From: Stenotrophomonas sp. SAM-B
GTDB taxonomy: Bacteria; Pseudomonadota; Gammaproteobacteria; Xanthomonadales; Xanthomonadaceae
DNA length: 64,000 nt
Reading direction: 5' to 3'
Assembly (NCBI RefSeq): GCF_013387485.1
Contig: NZ_JABBXB010000007.1
Location: 112,947-176,946 of the forward strand
Shown here: piece by piece, positions 1 to 9,027 of the stretch
Position numbering within the stretch: position 1 is the stretch's first letter
Layout of the letters: every line of letters begins with the position of its first letter
Position numbers and translations under genes: made by a program
Notes under the pieces: model-generated
Database searches by the model: none
Told to the model about the DNA's origin: nothing
Seen by the model: only the letters and a program-made list of their open reading frames with translations

Positions 1-1
1 C

Positions 2-886
2 GGTGAGACCCGCCGCCGCCCGGACATCCAGTTCATCGATACCGCCGGCACCGCCGCCGGTGCCGTGGCCGCCTACGACAAGGCGGTGACCGCCGGTGCC
101 GACTTCATCGTCGGCCCGCTCGGCCGCGACGAAGTGGATGCCGTGTTCGGCCGCCGCGAGCTGCCGGTGCCGGTGCTCGCCCTGAACCGCGGCAAGGACA
201 CCCCGCCGGCTGGCAGCGCCGGTTTCTCGCTGGCCCCGGAAGACGACGGCATCATCGCCGCCGAGTACCTGCGCGGGCGCGAGCGCAGCAAGGTGCTGGT
301 GATCCACAGCAACGACGACAACGGCCGCCGTGCCGCCGCCGCCTTCCGCGAGCGCTTTGCGCAGCGCGGTGGCCAGGTGGTGGCCACGATCGGCGTGAGC
401 GACACGGTCGGCGACATCGGTGCGCAGGTGCGTGGCGCCGGCGCCATCGATGGCGTGCTGCTGGCGGTCAAGGCCCCGCAGGCGCGTGCGCTGACCCCGC
501 AGCTGGCGTTGGCCGGCGCCGGTGGTGCGACCCGCGTGGGTACCTCGCAGCTGACCGTCGGTACCGGCAAGCCAGAGGAAGACATGGCGCTGGACGGCAT
601 CGTCTATCCGAACGAAGCCTGGAACGTGCGCGGCGTGCCCGGCCTGCCGGCCGCCTCCACCGCCGGCCAGATCCTGCCCTCGGCGCGCGGTGCGTCCGGC
701 CGCCTGTTCGCGTTCGGCTTCGATGCCTGGAAGATCAGCGCCTACCTGGACAAGGTCGCGACCGAAGGCGGCCTGGCCGGCGCTACCGGCACCCTGTTCC
801 TGGACAGCAACGGCAACGTGCTGCGGGTGCCGGCGTGGTCGACCTTCAGCGGTGGCCGGCCGATGCCGATCGCCACCAGCAACTGA
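2..886 (+). CDS. lpoA: LpoA/LppC-like penicillin-binding-protein activator (5' truncated)
   Basis: Only the C-terminal 294 residues are in the window; the reading frame is open from base 2. The family is the outer-membrane lipoprotein that activates PBP1a-type peptidoglycan synthases through a C-terminal periplasmic-binding-protein-like domain. Seen here are the alternating strand/helix pattern of that fold (for example [29 protein letters not shown] and the GFDAW segment near the end) and a YraN gene immediately downstream, the same order as lpoA-yraN in E. coli. The lipobox and N-terminal half lie outside the window, so they cannot be checked. An ABC-transporter-type solute-binding protein would share the fold, but the gene context argues for LpoA. 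Confidence 0.75.
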   Translation, partial: GETRRRPDIQFIDTAGTAAGAVAAYDKAVTAGADFIVGPLGRDEVDAVFGRRELPVPVLALNRGKDTPPAGSAGFSLAPEDDGIIAAEYLRGRERSKVLVIHSNDDNGRRAAAAFRERFAQRGGQVVATIGVSDTVGDIGAQVRGAGAIDGVLLAVKAPQARALTPQLALAGAGGATRVGTSQLTVGTGKPEEDMALDGIVYPNEAWNVRGVPGLPAASTAGQILPSARGASGRLFAFGFDAWKISAYLDKVATEGGLAGATGTLFLDSNGNVLRVPAWSTFSGGRPMPIATSN

Positions 887-891
887 AGCAC

Positions 892-1260
892 GTGCCGACC
901 GGGCGCGCGGTGCGTGGTGCGGCGGTGGAAGCCGCCGCCCAGGCCCATCTCCGCGATGCCGGGCTGCGCCCGGTCACCACCAACGCGCGCTATCGCGGCG
1001 GTGAGATCGACCTGATCATGCGCGACGGCGACGTCGTCGTGTTCGTCGAAGTGCGCTACCGCGCCAACGACCGCTTCGGTGGCGGCGCGGCCTCGGTGGA
1101 TCGGCGCAAGCGACGCAAGCTGGTGCTCGCCGCGCAGCTGTTCCTGCAGTCGCATCCCTGGCTCGCCGAGCAGCCCTGCCGTTTCGACGTGGTCGAAGGC
1201 AGTGGCGATCCGCCGCAGCTGAACTGGCTGCGCGACGCGTTCCGGCTGGAAGACTGCTGA
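892..1260 (+). CDS. yraN: YraN family (UPF0102) endonuclease-like protein
   Basis: 122 residues, the normal family size. The family has a Holliday-junction-resolvase/restriction-endonuclease-like fold; its biological role is not settled. The nuclease-like core is visible as [11 protein letters not shown] followed by VVFVEVRYR, which supplies the E-x-D and E-x-R/K acidic/basic pattern. A longer frame runs back to 835 inside the lpoA-like gene, but the family's N terminus ([17 protein letters not shown]) begins just after the GTG at 892, six bases past the upstream stop, so GTG 892 is preferred. It is probably co-transcribed with the gene before it; its stop overlaps the next start. Confidence 0.85.
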   Translation: MPTGRAVRGAAVEAAAQAHLRDAGLRPVTTNARYRGGEIDLIMRDGDVVVFVEVRYRANDRFGGGAASVDRRKRRKLVLAAQLFLQSHPWLAEQPCRFDVVEGSGDPPQLNWLRDAFRLEDC

Positions 1261-1796
1261 TGCCCTCCATCTTCACCCACGCCGCCATTCCGCTGGCGCT
1301 GTGGTGCGCCGCCGATCGCGGCCGCATCGCCACGCCATTGCTCGCCGCCGGCGTCGTCGCGGCCATGCTGCCGGATGCGGACGTACTCGCCTTCGCGCTG
1401 CACATTCCCTATGCCGACGGCTTCGGCCATCGGGGCGCCAGTCATTCGATGCTGTTCGCCGCGCTGATGGCATTGCTCGCCGCGCTGCTGCACCGCCGCC
1501 TGCGCGCCACGGCGGTGCAGGCGGCCGCGTTCGTCGGTATCTGCGCGCTGTCGCACCCGCTGCTGGATGCGCTGACCTCCGGCGGTCTCGGCGTCGCGCT
1601 GTGGTGGCCGTGGAGTGGCGAACGTTTCTTCGCCCCGTGGCGACCGATCCGCGTCTCGCCCTTCGCGCCGCAGTTCTTCAGCGCGCGCGGCATGGCGACC
1701 GTCCTTTCCGAACTGCGTTGGGTCTGGCTGCCCCTGACGCTGGCCGTGATCGGCTGGCGGGCGATCCAACGCGCGCCCCTGGATTCCCGGACCTGA
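1260..1796 (+). CDS. DUF457 (YdjM-like) inner-membrane putative metal-dependent hydrolase
   Basis: 178 residues, with three to four hydrophobic segments. The conserved His/Asp pattern of this membrane family is visible: THAAIPL near the N terminus, MLPDADVLA around residue 40, the GHRGASHS box around residues 58-65, and SHPLLDALT around 100. The family is predicted to be a membrane-embedded metal-dependent hydrolase, but no substrate is established. The start overlaps the yraN stop (TGATG) and its own stop overlaps the next start in the same way, so the three genes are probably translationally coupled. Confidence 0.75.
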   Translation: MPSIFTHAAIPLALWCAADRGRIATPLLAAGVVAAMLPDADVLAFALHIPYADGFGHRGASHSMLFAALMALLAALLHRRLRATAVQAAAFVGICALSHPLLDALTSGGLGVALWWPWSGERFFAPWRPIRVSPFAPQFFSARGMATVLSELRWVWLPLTLAVIGWRAIQRAPLDSRT

Positions 1797-3184
1797 TGAT
1801 GACCCCTGCCCTGCCCGCCGCGTTCGCTGCCACCCTGCACGCCCTGCTGGGCGAGGACGACTGGCGCACCGATGACCGCGCACTCGAGGCACATGCGCAG
1901 GACAACTCCTGGCGGCATACGCGTCCTGCCGGCGTGGCGTTTCCGCGCGATCGCGAGCAGGTAGTCGCCCTGGTCCGCGCCTGCCGCGAGCACCGCATCG
2001 CGCTGGTCGCGCGTGGCGCGGGCACCGGCACCACCGGCGCCGCAGTGCCGATCGAAGGCAGCATCGTGCTCTCGTTCGCGCGCATGAACCGCATCCTCGC
2101 CATCCAGCCCGGCGACCGCTGCGCGATCGTCGAACCCGGCGTGCTCAACGGCGACCTGCAGCAGGCGCTGATGCCGCACGGCCTGTTCTGGCCACCGGAT
2201 CCCTCCAGTGCGGAGATCTGCACCATCGGTGGCAACCTCGCCTGCAATGCGGGGGGACCGCGCGCGGTGAAGTACGGCACCAGCCGCGACAACGTGCTCG
2301 GCCTGGTCGCCGTCACCGGCGCCGGCGAACTGATCACCTGCGGCGGCCCGTACACGAAGGACGCCACCGGTTACGACCTGACCCACCTGCTGGTCGGCAG
2401 CGAAGGCACGCTGGCGTTGATCGTGGAAGCCACCTTGAAGCTGACCCCGCTGCCGGTGACGCAGGCCGGTCTGCGCGTGCTCTACCGCGATGCGGATGCC
2501 GCCGCGCAGGCGGTGTCTCGCCTGATGGCGCAGCCGGTGGTGCCCACCCGCCTGGAATTCATGGATGCGCGCAGCCTTGAGCTGCTGCGACGCAATGGGG
2601 CCGAGGTGCCCGAGGCCGGCGCGATGCTGCTGGTGGAGGCCGACGGCGACCACGATACCTTGCCCTACCTGCTGCAGGCCCTGGCCGCGGCCGCCGAAGG
2701 TGACGGTCTGATCGCGCTGGACGTGGCGATGGAAGGCAGCGCGCGCGAAACCCTGTGGGCCGCGCGCAAGGCCCTGTCACCGGCGCTGCGCAGCATCGCC
2801 CCGGGCAAGATCAACGAAGACGTGGTGGTGCCGGTCTCGCGCATTCCCGCGCTGGTCGCCGGGGTGCAGGCGCTGTCGGCGGAGTTTGATCTGCCGATCG
2901 TCACCTTCGGCCATGCCGGCAACGGCAACCTGCACGTCAACATTCTCTACCACCCGGACGATGCCGGTGAAAACGCACGCGCACATGCGGCGCTGCCGCG
3001 CGTGTTCGCGTTGACCCTCGCGCTGGGCGGCACGCTCTCCGGCGAACACGGCATCGGCCTGGCCAAACGCGATTTCATGGCGCAGGCGTTCACCCCGGCC
3101 ACGCTGGCGGCGATGCGCGCGATCAAGGCCGCGCTGGATCCTGAGGGGATTCTCAACCCCGGGAAAGTGCTGCCGCCGGTGTAA
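1796..3184 (+). CDS. GlcD-like FAD-binding oxidoreductase (2-hydroxyacid dehydrogenase family)
   Basis: 462 residues. Oxidises a 2-hydroxyacid such as D-lactate, glycolate or D-2-hydroxyglutarate; which one cannot be read from sequence. The FAD_binding_4 (PCMH) domain is seen in ARGAGTGTTGAAVP, the PPDPSSAEICTIGGN segment and GSEGTLALI. The C-terminal FAD-oxidase domain carries FGHAGNGNLHVNI, SGEHGIGLAKR and the closing DPEGILNPGKVLP. The gene starts with two consecutive ATG codons overlapping the previous stop; the first is taken. No Fe-S partner (GlcF) or GlcE gene is adjacent, so a single-subunit enzyme is more likely than a glycolate oxidase complex. It converges with thiL with 6 bp between the stop codons. 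Confidence 0.85.
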   Translation: MMTPALPAAFAATLHALLGEDDWRTDDRALEAHAQDNSWRHTRPAGVAFPRDREQVVALVRACREHRIALVARGAGTGTTGAAVPIEGSIVLSFARMNRILAIQPGDRCAIVEPGVLNGDLQQALMPHGLFWPPDPSSAEICTIGGNLACNAGGPRAVKYGTSRDNVLGLVAVTGAGELITCGGPYTKDATGYDLTHLLVGSEGTLALIVEATLKLTPLPVTQAGLRVLYRDADAAAQAVSRLMAQPVVPTRLEFMDARSLELLRRNGAEVPEAGAMLLVEADGDHDTLPYLLQALAAAAEGDGLIALDVAMEGSARETLWAARKALSPALRSIAPGKINEDVVVPVSRIPALVAGVQALSAEFDLPIVTFGHAGNGNLHVNILYHPDDAGENARAHAALPRVFALTLALGGTLSGEHGIGLAKRDFMAQAFTPATLAAMRAIKAALDPEGILNPGKVLPPV

Positions 3185-3190
3185 GCCGTT

Positions 3191-4165
3191 CTAACGGCGT
3201 GCGGCGAAATGCTCGTAGCCACCATCGGTGGCGTCCGCATCGGCGCAGTGCACGCCCTGCCCTTCCACGATCCGCCCGATGCGGGTCAGCGGCAGGCCCA
3301 ACGACGCCGACAAGGCCTCGATTCCCGCGCGCTGCGACGGCGCGACGGTGAAGCACAGTTCGTAATCATCGCCACCGCGCAGCGCACAGTCGCGGGCGCC
3401 ATCGCGCCCCAGCAGCGCGCGCAGCGCCGGTGAGATCGGCAATGCATCGGCATCGACCTCGGCGCGCACCTCGCTGTGTGCGGCGATGTGGCCCAGATCG
3501 GCGAGCAGGCCATCGGAGATGTCCACGGCCGCATGCGCGTACGCACGCAGGCGCAGGCCAAGCGTCACCCGCGGGGTCGGACGCAGCAGGCGCTGGCGCA
3601 AGGTTTCGTCATCGCCGAGCAGCGTGGCGACCGCCACCTTCAACCGGTTCTGCTGCCACAGGCGCAGAGCGCCGGCCGCATCGCCCAGGCTGCCGCTGAC
3701 CCAGATGTCGTCCCCCACCTGCGCGCGATCACGGCGCAGGGCCTGGCCGGGCGCGACCTGGCCCATCGCGGTAACCGACAGCGACAACGGCCCCCGCGTG
3801 GTGTCGCCCCCGATCAGCACGATGTCGTGTTCGTCGGCCAGGGCGAAGAAGCCATCGGCGAACGCCTCGATCCAGTCCGCGTCGGCGTCCGGCAGGGACA
3901 GCGCCAACGTGCACCACGCCGGGCGGGCGCCCATCGCGGCGAGATCGGACAGGTTCACCGCCAGGGTTTTCCAGCCGACGTCGTAGGCCTGGGTTTCCGC
4001 CGGGAAATGCACGCCGCTGTTGAGCGTATCGACGGTGACCACCAGTTGCTCACCCGCACGCGGCTGCAGCAGCGCCGCGTCATCGCCGATGCCGAGCACG
4101 ACATCGGCCCGCGCGGTGGTGCGCGCACGGATGCGGTCGATCAGAGCAAATTCGGCAAGCGACAT
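3191..4165 (-). CDS. thiL: Thiamine-monophosphate kinase
   Basis: 324 residues from the chosen start. Phosphorylates thiamine monophosphate with ATP to the cofactor thiamine diphosphate, the last step of thiamine synthesis. Family motifs seen: EFALIDRI at the N terminus, GIGDDAALL (Mg/ATP site), VDTLNSGVHF, GGDTTRGP, DISDGLLADLGH and GGDDYELCF near the C terminus. The frame opens 12 codons earlier, inside nusB, but the family begins MSLxEF, so 4165 is preferred. It is the last gene of the run nusB-thiL, and nusB-thiL pairing is common in proteobacteria. Confidence 0.93.
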   Translation of the reverse strand: MSLAEFALIDRIRARTTARADVVLGIGDDAALLQPRAGEQLVVTVDTLNSGVHFPAETQAYDVGWKTLAVNLSDLAAMGARPAWCTLALSLPDADADWIEAFADGFFALADEHDIVLIGGDTTRGPLSLSVTAMGQVAPGQALRRDRAQVGDDIWVSGSLGDAAGALRLWQQNRLKVAVATLLGDDETLRQRLLRPTPRVTLGLRLRAYAHAAVDISDGLLADLGHIAAHSEVRAEVDADALPISPALRALLGRDGARDCALRGGDDYELCFTVAPSQRAGIEALSASLGLPLTRIGRIVEGQGVHCADADATDGGYEHFAARR

Positions 4166-4173
4166 GCGGCGGA

Positions 4174-4653
4174 TCAGTGACCCGATTCGACCTTGCGCCA
4201 CTCGACGGAGGCGCGGTCCAGCACACCATTGACGTAGGTGTGGCCATGCTCGGAACCAAAACGCTTGGCCGATTCGATCGCTTCATTGATCACGACGCGG
4301 TACGGCACGTCCAGGCGGAAGCGCATTTCATAGGCGGCCACGCGCAGCGCGGCGCGCTCGATCGCATCCACTTCTTCGATGCCGCGGTCCAGGTACGGAT
4401 CCAGCGCCGCGTCGAGATCCTTGCGGTTGTCGAGCACGCCGTGGACCAGCGCTTCGAAGTAGGCCAGATCGGCAACTTCGCGGGCCTGCTCGTGGGCGAA
4501 CTGGGCGATCACGCTCTGCGCGTTGCCGCCCGAGATCTGCCACGCATAGATCGCCTGCAGCGCACGACGACGGGCGCGCGAACGCAGCACGGGGTCGACG
4601 CCATCGCGGCGGACGGGCTTTCCAGCAGGCTTGCCCTGGTTTGACTTGTTCAT
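4174..4653 (-). CDS. nusB: Transcription antitermination factor NusB
   Basis: 159 residues, all-helical NusB family. Binds boxA RNA with NusE (ribosomal protein S10) in the antitermination complex on rRNA operons. Seen are the [12 protein letters not shown] start of the fold, [19 protein letters not shown], the [10 protein letters not shown] segment and the closing [26 protein letters not shown] block. The ATG overlaps the ribH stop by ATGA, so the two are translationally coupled. Confidence 0.95.
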   Translation of the reverse strand: MNKSNQGKPAGKPVRRDGVDPVLRSRARRRALQAIYAWQISGGNAQSVIAQFAHEQAREVADLAYFEALVHGVLDNRKDLDAALDPYLDRGIEEVDAIERAALRVAAYEMRFRLDVPYRVVINEAIESAKRFGSEHGHTYVNGVLDRASVEWRKVESGH

Positions 4654-5117
4654 GGCAGCTGCTCCAGAAGATTGACCATTTCCAACGCCGTCAGTGCGGC
4701 TTCCTCACCCTTGTTGCCGTGGCTGCCGCCGGCGCGGGCTTCGGCATCCTCGACCCGCTCCACCGCCAGCACGCCATTGAGCACCGGCACGCCGAAGTCC
4801 AGCTGCACGCGCATGAGGCCCTCGGCGCAGCGGTCGGCCACGTGTTCGTAATGGCGCGTATCGCCCCGGATCACGCAGCCCAGGGTGATGATCGCGGCAT
4901 GCTGATGGGCCGCCGCCAGACGCGCGGCGACCAGCGGCAGTTCCCATGCGCCGGGCACGCGGATCACGTCGATGGCGGACTCGTCGATCCCGTTGCCGGC
5001 CAGGCTCTGCCGCGCGCCGGCCACCAGCACGTCGGTGATGCGGGCATTCCAGCGGCTGGCGAGGATGGCGAAACGGGCCGTTCCGGGGGTGCGAAGGTCG
5101 CCTTCGTAGTGACTCAT
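4650..5117 (-). CDS. ribH: 6,7-dimethyl-8-ribityllumazine synthase
   Basis: 155 residues, the normal size. Condenses 3,4-dihydroxy-2-butanone 4-phosphate (made by the next gene upstream) with the ribityl pyrimidine to lumazine. Seen are [10 protein letters not shown], the GAWELPL loop, [15 protein letters not shown] with the catalytic histidine region, and a C-terminal GNKGEEAA motif. The frame runs further upstream without family similarity; ATG 5117 ([10 protein letters not shown]) fits the family start. It overlaps nusB by 4 nt. Confidence 0.95.
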   Translation of the reverse strand: MSHYEGDLRTPGTARFAILASRWNARITDVLVAGARQSLAGNGIDESAIDVIRVPGAWELPLVAARLAAAHQHAAIITLGCVIRGDTRHYEHVADRCAEGLMRVQLDFGVPVLNGVLAVERVEDAEARAGGSHGNKGEEAALTALEMVNLLEQLP

Positions 5118-5248
5118 GTTCGGCGGGGGATCCAAAAGGTTGATTAGTTTAACGCGCGCGGGCCGCCTACGCGGGCCGCGCGTTCTCAATGCAGCCTGGG
5201 AACGCCCCGTGGGGCCGGGCGAATCCCGGCGCCGCGGGGCGGTTCCGA

Positions 5249-6346
5249 TCAGGGCGTAACCGTCTCGACCACTTCGAGGCCATAGCCGGCCAGGCCGATC
5301 TGGCGGCGCGGCGTGCCCAGCACGCGCAGCTTGCCCAGGCCCAGGTCGGACAGGATCTGCGCCCCCGCGCCGTTGCGGCGCCACTGGCTCACGTCCTTGT
5401 CCTTGCCGGGGGTGACCGGCGCCGGCTGCTGGCGCAGGCGGGCCAGCAGGCTGTTGGTATCGCGCGGCGCGGACAGCACCACCATCACGCCGCGCTCGGC
5501 GGCGGCAATGGCGCGCAGGGCGTCGGTGGACGCCACGCCGAAATCGTCACGGCGCCAGTGCAGCAGGTCGGCCAGCGGGTTTTCAACCTGCACGCGGACC
5601 AGGGTCGGCTCGCTGTCCGGCGTGCCGCGGACCAGGGCGAAGTGCAGGTCGTGGGCGATCCGGTCGCGGTAGGTGACCAGCGTGAACGGCCCGAACTCGG
5701 TCTCGATCTCACGCTCGTCGACGCGCTCGACGGTCTTCTCGGTGGCCAGGCGGTAGGCGATCAGGTCGGCGATCGAGCCCATCTTCAGGCCGTGCTCGCG
5801 GGCGAACACCTCCAGCTCCGGGCGGCGCGCCATGCTGCCATCCGGGTTCAGGATCTCCACCAGCACACCGGCCGGCTCCAGGCCTGCCAGCAGGGCCAGA
5901 TCGACGCCGGCCTCGGTATGCCCGGCGCGGGTCAGCACGCCGCCCGGCTGGGCGATCAGCGGGAAGATGTGGCCCGGCTGGTGCAGGTCGGCCGGCTTGG
6001 CGTCCGGCTTCACCGCGGTGCGGATGGTGTGCGCACGGTCGTAGGCCGAGATGCCGGTGGTGACCCCTTCGGCGGCCTCGATGCTGACCGTGAAGTTGGT
6101 CTGGAACTGCGCGGTATTGGCCTGGACCATCGGGGCCAGGCCCAGGTCGGCGGCGCGCTCGCGGGTCAGCGGCAGGCACACCAGGCCCCGGCCATGGGTG
6201 ACCATGAAGTTGATGTCCGAGGGCTTGACCAACTCGGCGGCCATGATCACGTCGCCTTCGTTCTCGCGGTCTTCGTCATCGACGATGACGACCATGCGGC
6301 CGAGGCGGATGTCCTCGAGGATCTCGGGGATGGGGGCGAAATTCAT
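5249..6346 (-). CDS. ribB: 3,4-dihydroxy-2-butanone-4-phosphate synthase fused to a degenerate GTP cyclohydrolase II domain (RibBX type)
   Basis: 365 residues. Residues 1 to about 200 are a complete DHBP synthase: [10 protein letters not shown] (acidic Mg site), [19 protein letters not shown] and [11 protein letters not shown]. The C-terminal part aligns in position with GTP cyclohydrolase II but contains no cysteine at all, while the active enzyme needs three zinc-binding cysteines. The only cysteine in the protein is in the RibB half. The protein is therefore expected to make the four-carbon unit only, and a separate ribA should exist elsewhere. The ATG at 6346 overlaps the ribE stop by 4 nt. 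Databases often call such proteins bifunctional; the sequence argues against that. Confidence 0.9.
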   Translation of the reverse strand: MNFAPIPEILEDIRLGRMVVIVDDEDRENEGDVIMAAELVKPSDINFMVTHGRGLVCLPLTRERAADLGLAPMVQANTAQFQTNFTVSIEAAEGVTTGISAYDRAHTIRTAVKPDAKPADLHQPGHIFPLIAQPGGVLTRAGHTEAGVDLALLAGLEPAGVLVEILNPDGSMARRPELEVFAREHGLKMGSIADLIAYRLATEKTVERVDEREIETEFGPFTLVTYRDRIAHDLHFALVRGTPDSEPTLVRVQVENPLADLLHWRRDDFGVASTDALRAIAAAERGVMVVLSAPRDTNSLLARLRQQPAPVTPGKDKDVSQWRRNGAGAQILSDLGLGKLRVLGTPRRQIGLAGYGLEVVETVTP

Positions 6347-6945
6347 GCGCGTGCTCCTGCACCCAACAAACGTTCGACGTAACGGGCGACCAGATCGATC
6401 TCGAGATTGACTGCACTGCCGACGGCCGTCGCGGCGAAGGCGGTGTTGGCCACGGTGTGCGGGATCAGCGCGACCTCGAAGCCCTGCTCGTCCACCTCGT
6501 TGACGGTCAGGCTGACCCCGTCCACGCAGATCGAGCCCTTCTTGGCGATGTAGCGCAGCAGCGCGGCCGGCGCAGCAAAGCGCCAGCGCTGGGCACGCGC
6601 ATCGTCATGCACCGACAGTACCTGGCCGAGGCCATCGACATGGCCGCTGACCAGATGACCGCCGAGGCGATCGGTCGGGCGCATCGCGCGTTCGAGATTG
6701 ATGACGGCGCCGACGGCCAGCTGGCCCAGCGTGGTCAGGCCCAGCGTCTCGGTCGAGGCGTCGGCCTGGAAGCGGGTGGCGTCGTGCGCGATGACGGTGA
6801 GGCAGACCCCGTTGATGGCGATGCTCTCGCCCATCTGCACGTTCTCGAACGGCAGGGTGCCTACGTCAAAGGTGAAGCGGACATCGCCGCCAAGGGTGTC
6901 GCGTGCGGCCAGACGGCCGACGCCTTCGATGATTCCAGTAAACAA
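6343..6945 (-). CDS. ribE: Riboflavin synthase, alpha subunit
   Basis: 200 residues with the family's internal duplication: FTGIIEGVGRL at the N terminus of the first barrel and GHLVSGHVDGLGQV opening the second. Dismutates two lumazines to riboflavin. The family starts with M-F-T-G-I-I-E; here that methionine is a TTG codon (6943-6945), preceded at good distance by GGAGA. The frame is open for 26 more codons, but these overlap the end of the riboswitch and show no family similarity. It is the first gene after the FMN riboswitch and so is its most direct target. Confidence 0.93.
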   Translation of the reverse strand: MFTGIIEGVGRLAARDTLGGDVRFTFDVGTLPFENVQMGESIAINGVCLTVIAHDATRFQADASTETLGLTTLGQLAVGAVINLERAMRPTDRLGGHLVSGHVDGLGQVLSVHDDARAQRWRFAAPAALLRYIAKKGSICVDGVSLTVNEVDEQGFEVALIPHTVANTAFAATAVGSAVNLEIDLVARYVERLLGAGARA

Positions 6946-7024
6946 GTAACGTTCTCCGCGGAAAGTGAGCGAAAAACGCCGCAAGGCATATAGGTGCACG
7001 CCGAGCGCAAGGCCCGGCCGCACC

Positions 7025-7157
7025 GTCTTCTTTCATCCGGACTATACCGTCGGCTCCGGCATCGGACCGGATCTGCTGACCTTCCCGGGGAACGGGAAGC
7101 GCTCGCGGGCTCGTGCTTGCGCACCTACCGCCGGTGGGGAATCGCACCCCGCCCTGA
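7025..7157 (-). promoter_or_regulatory. FMN riboswitch (RFN element)
   Basis: Read on the minus strand, this stretch opens with AGGGCGGGGTGCGATTCCC and CACCGGCGGTA, continues with AGCCCGCGAGC and GGTCAGCAGATCCGGTCCGA, and ends with AGTCCGGATGAAAGAAGA. These are the conserved blocks of the RFN aptamer in the right order. It lies 80 nt before the TTG start of ribE, with room for an expression platform that could hide the GGAGA. It should lower expression of ribE, ribB and ribH when FMN is abundant. ribD lies upstream of it and escapes direct control. Confidence 0.96.
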
Positions 7158-7189
7158 AGACGTTTGTGTACCGGCGAACCGGCCCGGCT

Positions 7190-7195
7190 AGTGTA
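7190..7195 (-). promoter_or_regulatory. Candidate -10 box for the riboswitch-ribE transcript
   Basis: TACACT on the minus strand, about 30 nt before the first conserved base of the FMN aptamer. This is the expected place for a promoter dedicated to the riboswitch-controlled part of the operon. No good -35 hexamer is visible 16-18 nt upstream, so the assignment is tentative. Confidence 0.35.
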
Positions 7196-7244
7196 ACAGG
7201 GCACCCTGACTGGGGGCTTTAAGTTAAATAAGTGTTAAGCTCAC

Positions 7245-7355
7245 CGACTGCGCGCTGCACCCTTGGAGAGAGGGGTGCCTGCGTCGGTTACTGATCGGGC
7301 CGCGGCGTCCGCGCCGCGCCATGATCGAACGGGTCCCGCAAGGGACCCGTTTTTT
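7245..7355 (+). ncRNA. Candidate small RNA with three hairpins
   Basis: The stretch opposite and just past the end of ribD has no credible reading frame, but on the plus strand it has three successive stem-loops. The first pairs GCACCC with GGGTGC around a loop containing GGA; the second pairs GCGGCG with CGCCGC; the third pairs ACGGGTCCC with GGGACCCGT and is followed by six T residues, a textbook intrinsic terminator in the plus direction. An AT-rich stretch (7218-7240) just before it could hold the promoter, although no clear -35/-10 pair is seen. No protein gene on the plus strand would otherwise need this terminator. Function unknown. Confidence 0.45.
7329..7355 (+). terminator. Intrinsic terminator, plus-strand orientation
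   Basis: A 9-bp GC-rich stem (ACGGGTCCC / GGGACCCGT) with a four-base GCAA loop is followed by TTTTTT on the plus strand. On the minus strand only two T residues follow, so it is unlikely to stop ribD transcripts efficiently. Its T-tract overlaps the last codon of ribD. Confidence 0.8.
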
Positions 7356-8436
7356 ATGGGCGCAGCAGCAACCGCAGGTCGCCGCCCACCTGGCGCTGAT
7401 CCACCACGCGCATCCGGCGCTGATCGTCCATCGCGTGGATGCCCAGGCCCGACAGCAGCGGCCGGCCATGCTCGCCGAGCAGCGTCGGGGCCTGGTAGAG
7501 CAGCAGTTCGTCGACCCAGCCGCCGGCCAGCAACGCGCCCGCGAGCGTCGCGCCGGCCTCGGTATGCACCTCATTGATGCCGCGTTCGGCGAGCAGGGCC
7601 AGCACCGCGCCCAGATCCAGTCGCCCGTCATGGCTGGGCACGCTGGCGAATTCGGCGTCGGCAGCCTCCGGCGGACGGACCGCGGCGTCATGCAGATACA
7701 AGGTCGGCGCCCCGCCCTCGCGCACGCGTGCGCAGTCCAGCGAGCGCAGCCGCGCATCGAGCACGACGCGCAGCGGCGGCAGCACCTCGGTATCGGTCAG
7801 CCTGACAGTCAACATCGGGTCGTCGGCCAGCACCGTGGCGGCGCCGGTCAGGATCGCGCCGGCACGCGCGCGCCAGTGCTGGACATCCTCGCGGGCGGCC
7901 GCACCGGTGATCCATTTGGAGCGGCCATCGGCCATCGCCGTGCGCCCATCCAGGCTGGCGGCGAGCTTCACCCGCACCCAGGGACGGCCGCGTTCGATGC
8001 GGGAGAGGAAGCCCTGGTTGAGTTCGCGCGCCTGCGCGGCCATCAGCCCTTCGGCCACCTCGATGCCGGCCTCGCGCAGCAGCACGAAACCGCCGCCGTC
8101 GACCTTCGGGAACGGATCGCGCATCGCCGCGACCACCCGGCTCACGCCCGCCTCGATCAAGGCCAGCGCGCACGGCGGGGTACGGCCATGGTGTGCGCAC
8201 GGCTCCAGGGTGACGTAGGCGGTGGCGCCGCGCGCCTGTTCGCCGGCCTGGCGCAGCGCGAACACTTCCGCGTGCGGGCCGCCGGTGCGCTGGTGCCAGC
8301 CCTCACCCACCACGACCTCATCGCGTGCGATCACGCAGCCGACCATCGGATTGGGCCGCGCGGTATACGCGGCGCGCTCGGCCAGGCGCAGCGCATGCGC
8401 CATGTGCTGGTGGTCGAGAGCGGTGAAGTCAGTCAT
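7354..8436 (-). CDS. ribD: Bifunctional diaminohydroxyphosphoribosylaminopyrimidine deaminase / 5-amino-6-(5-phosphoribosylamino)uracil reductase
   Basis: 360 residues, the normal size. Residues 1 to about 145 are the cytidine-deaminase-like domain with the zinc site HAEVFAL and PCAHHGRTPPC. The remainder is the NADPH-dependent reductase (RVKLAASLDGRTAM, ITGAAAREDVQHWRARAGAILTG cut short here, and the GATLAGALL nucleotide-binding segment). Carries out steps two and three of riboflavin synthesis. It lies 69 bp downstream of nrdR on the same strand and upstream of the riboswitch. Confidence 0.95.
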   Translation of the reverse strand: MTDFTALDHQHMAHALRLAERAAYTARPNPMVGCVIARDEVVVGEGWHQRTGGPHAEVFALRQAGEQARGATAYVTLEPCAHHGRTPPCALALIEAGVSRVVAAMRDPFPKVDGGGFVLLREAGIEVAEGLMAAQARELNQGFLSRIERGRPWVRVKLAASLDGRTAMADGRSKWITGAAAREDVQHWRARAGAILTGAATVLADDPMLTVRLTDTEVLPPLRVVLDARLRSLDCARVREGGAPTLYLHDAAVRPPEAADAEFASVPSHDGRLDLGAVLALLAERGINEVHTEAGATLAGALLAGGWVDELLLYQAPTLLGEHGRPLLSGLGIHAMDDQRRMRVVDQRQVGGDLRLLLRP

Positions 8437-8505
8437 GGCGGTGGGCGTCCGGCGGCAGGCAGCCGCGATGGTAGCCCAGCCGTGGTGGCCGTGATGCGGC
8501 GCGGC

Positions 8506-9027
8506 TCAGCCTTTCTTTTTCTTGGTCAGCGCGATCACGTCGCCGAGCAGCTGCAGCTGTTCGGTGCTGGAGGGCAGTTCGCGCTCGAGCTTCTCGATCT
8601 CCTCGCGGAAATCGGCCACGTCCTCGAAGCTGCGGTACACCGAGGCGAAACGCACGTAGCCCACGTGATCGAGCTTGCGAAGTTCGTTCATCACGAACTC
8701 GCCGACCTTGATCGAGGGGATTTCACGTTCGCCGCAGATACGCGCCTGCTGCATCACCGCGCGCACCGCCAGTTCGATCTTGTCTTCGGGGACCGGCCGC
8801 TTCTGCAGCGCGCGGTCGAAACCACTGCGGACCTTGCGGGCGTCGAAGGCCTCGCGGCTGCCGTCGCTTTTCACGATGGCCGGCAGTTTCAACTCGATGG
8901 TTTCCAGGGTACTGAAGCGCTCGTTGCAGGCCTCGCACTCGCGGCGACGCCGGATCGTCGCGCCGTCTTCGGAGACGCGCGAATCAATCACACGGGTGTC
9001 GGCATGCTGGCAGAACGGACAATACAT
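8506..9027 (-). CDS. nrdR: Transcriptional repressor NrdR
   Basis: 173 residues. Zinc-ribbon plus ATP-cone repressor of ribonucleotide reductase genes. The zinc ribbon is complete (CPFC at residues 3-6 and CEAC near residue 31, with the [15 protein letters not shown] context), followed by the ATP-cone ([21 protein letters not shown]). The C terminus is lysine-rich (LTKKKKG). It sits between two small membrane proteins and ribD; nrdR-ribD linkage is widespread in proteobacteria. Confidence 0.95.
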   Translation of the reverse strand: MYCPFCQHADTRVIDSRVSEDGATIRRRRECEACNERFSTLETIELKLPAIVKSDGSREAFDARKVRSGFDRALQKRPVPEDKIELAVRAVMQQARICGEREIPSIKVGEFVMNELRKLDHVGYVRFASVYRSFEDVADFREEIEKLERELPSSTEQLQLLGDVIALTKKKKG

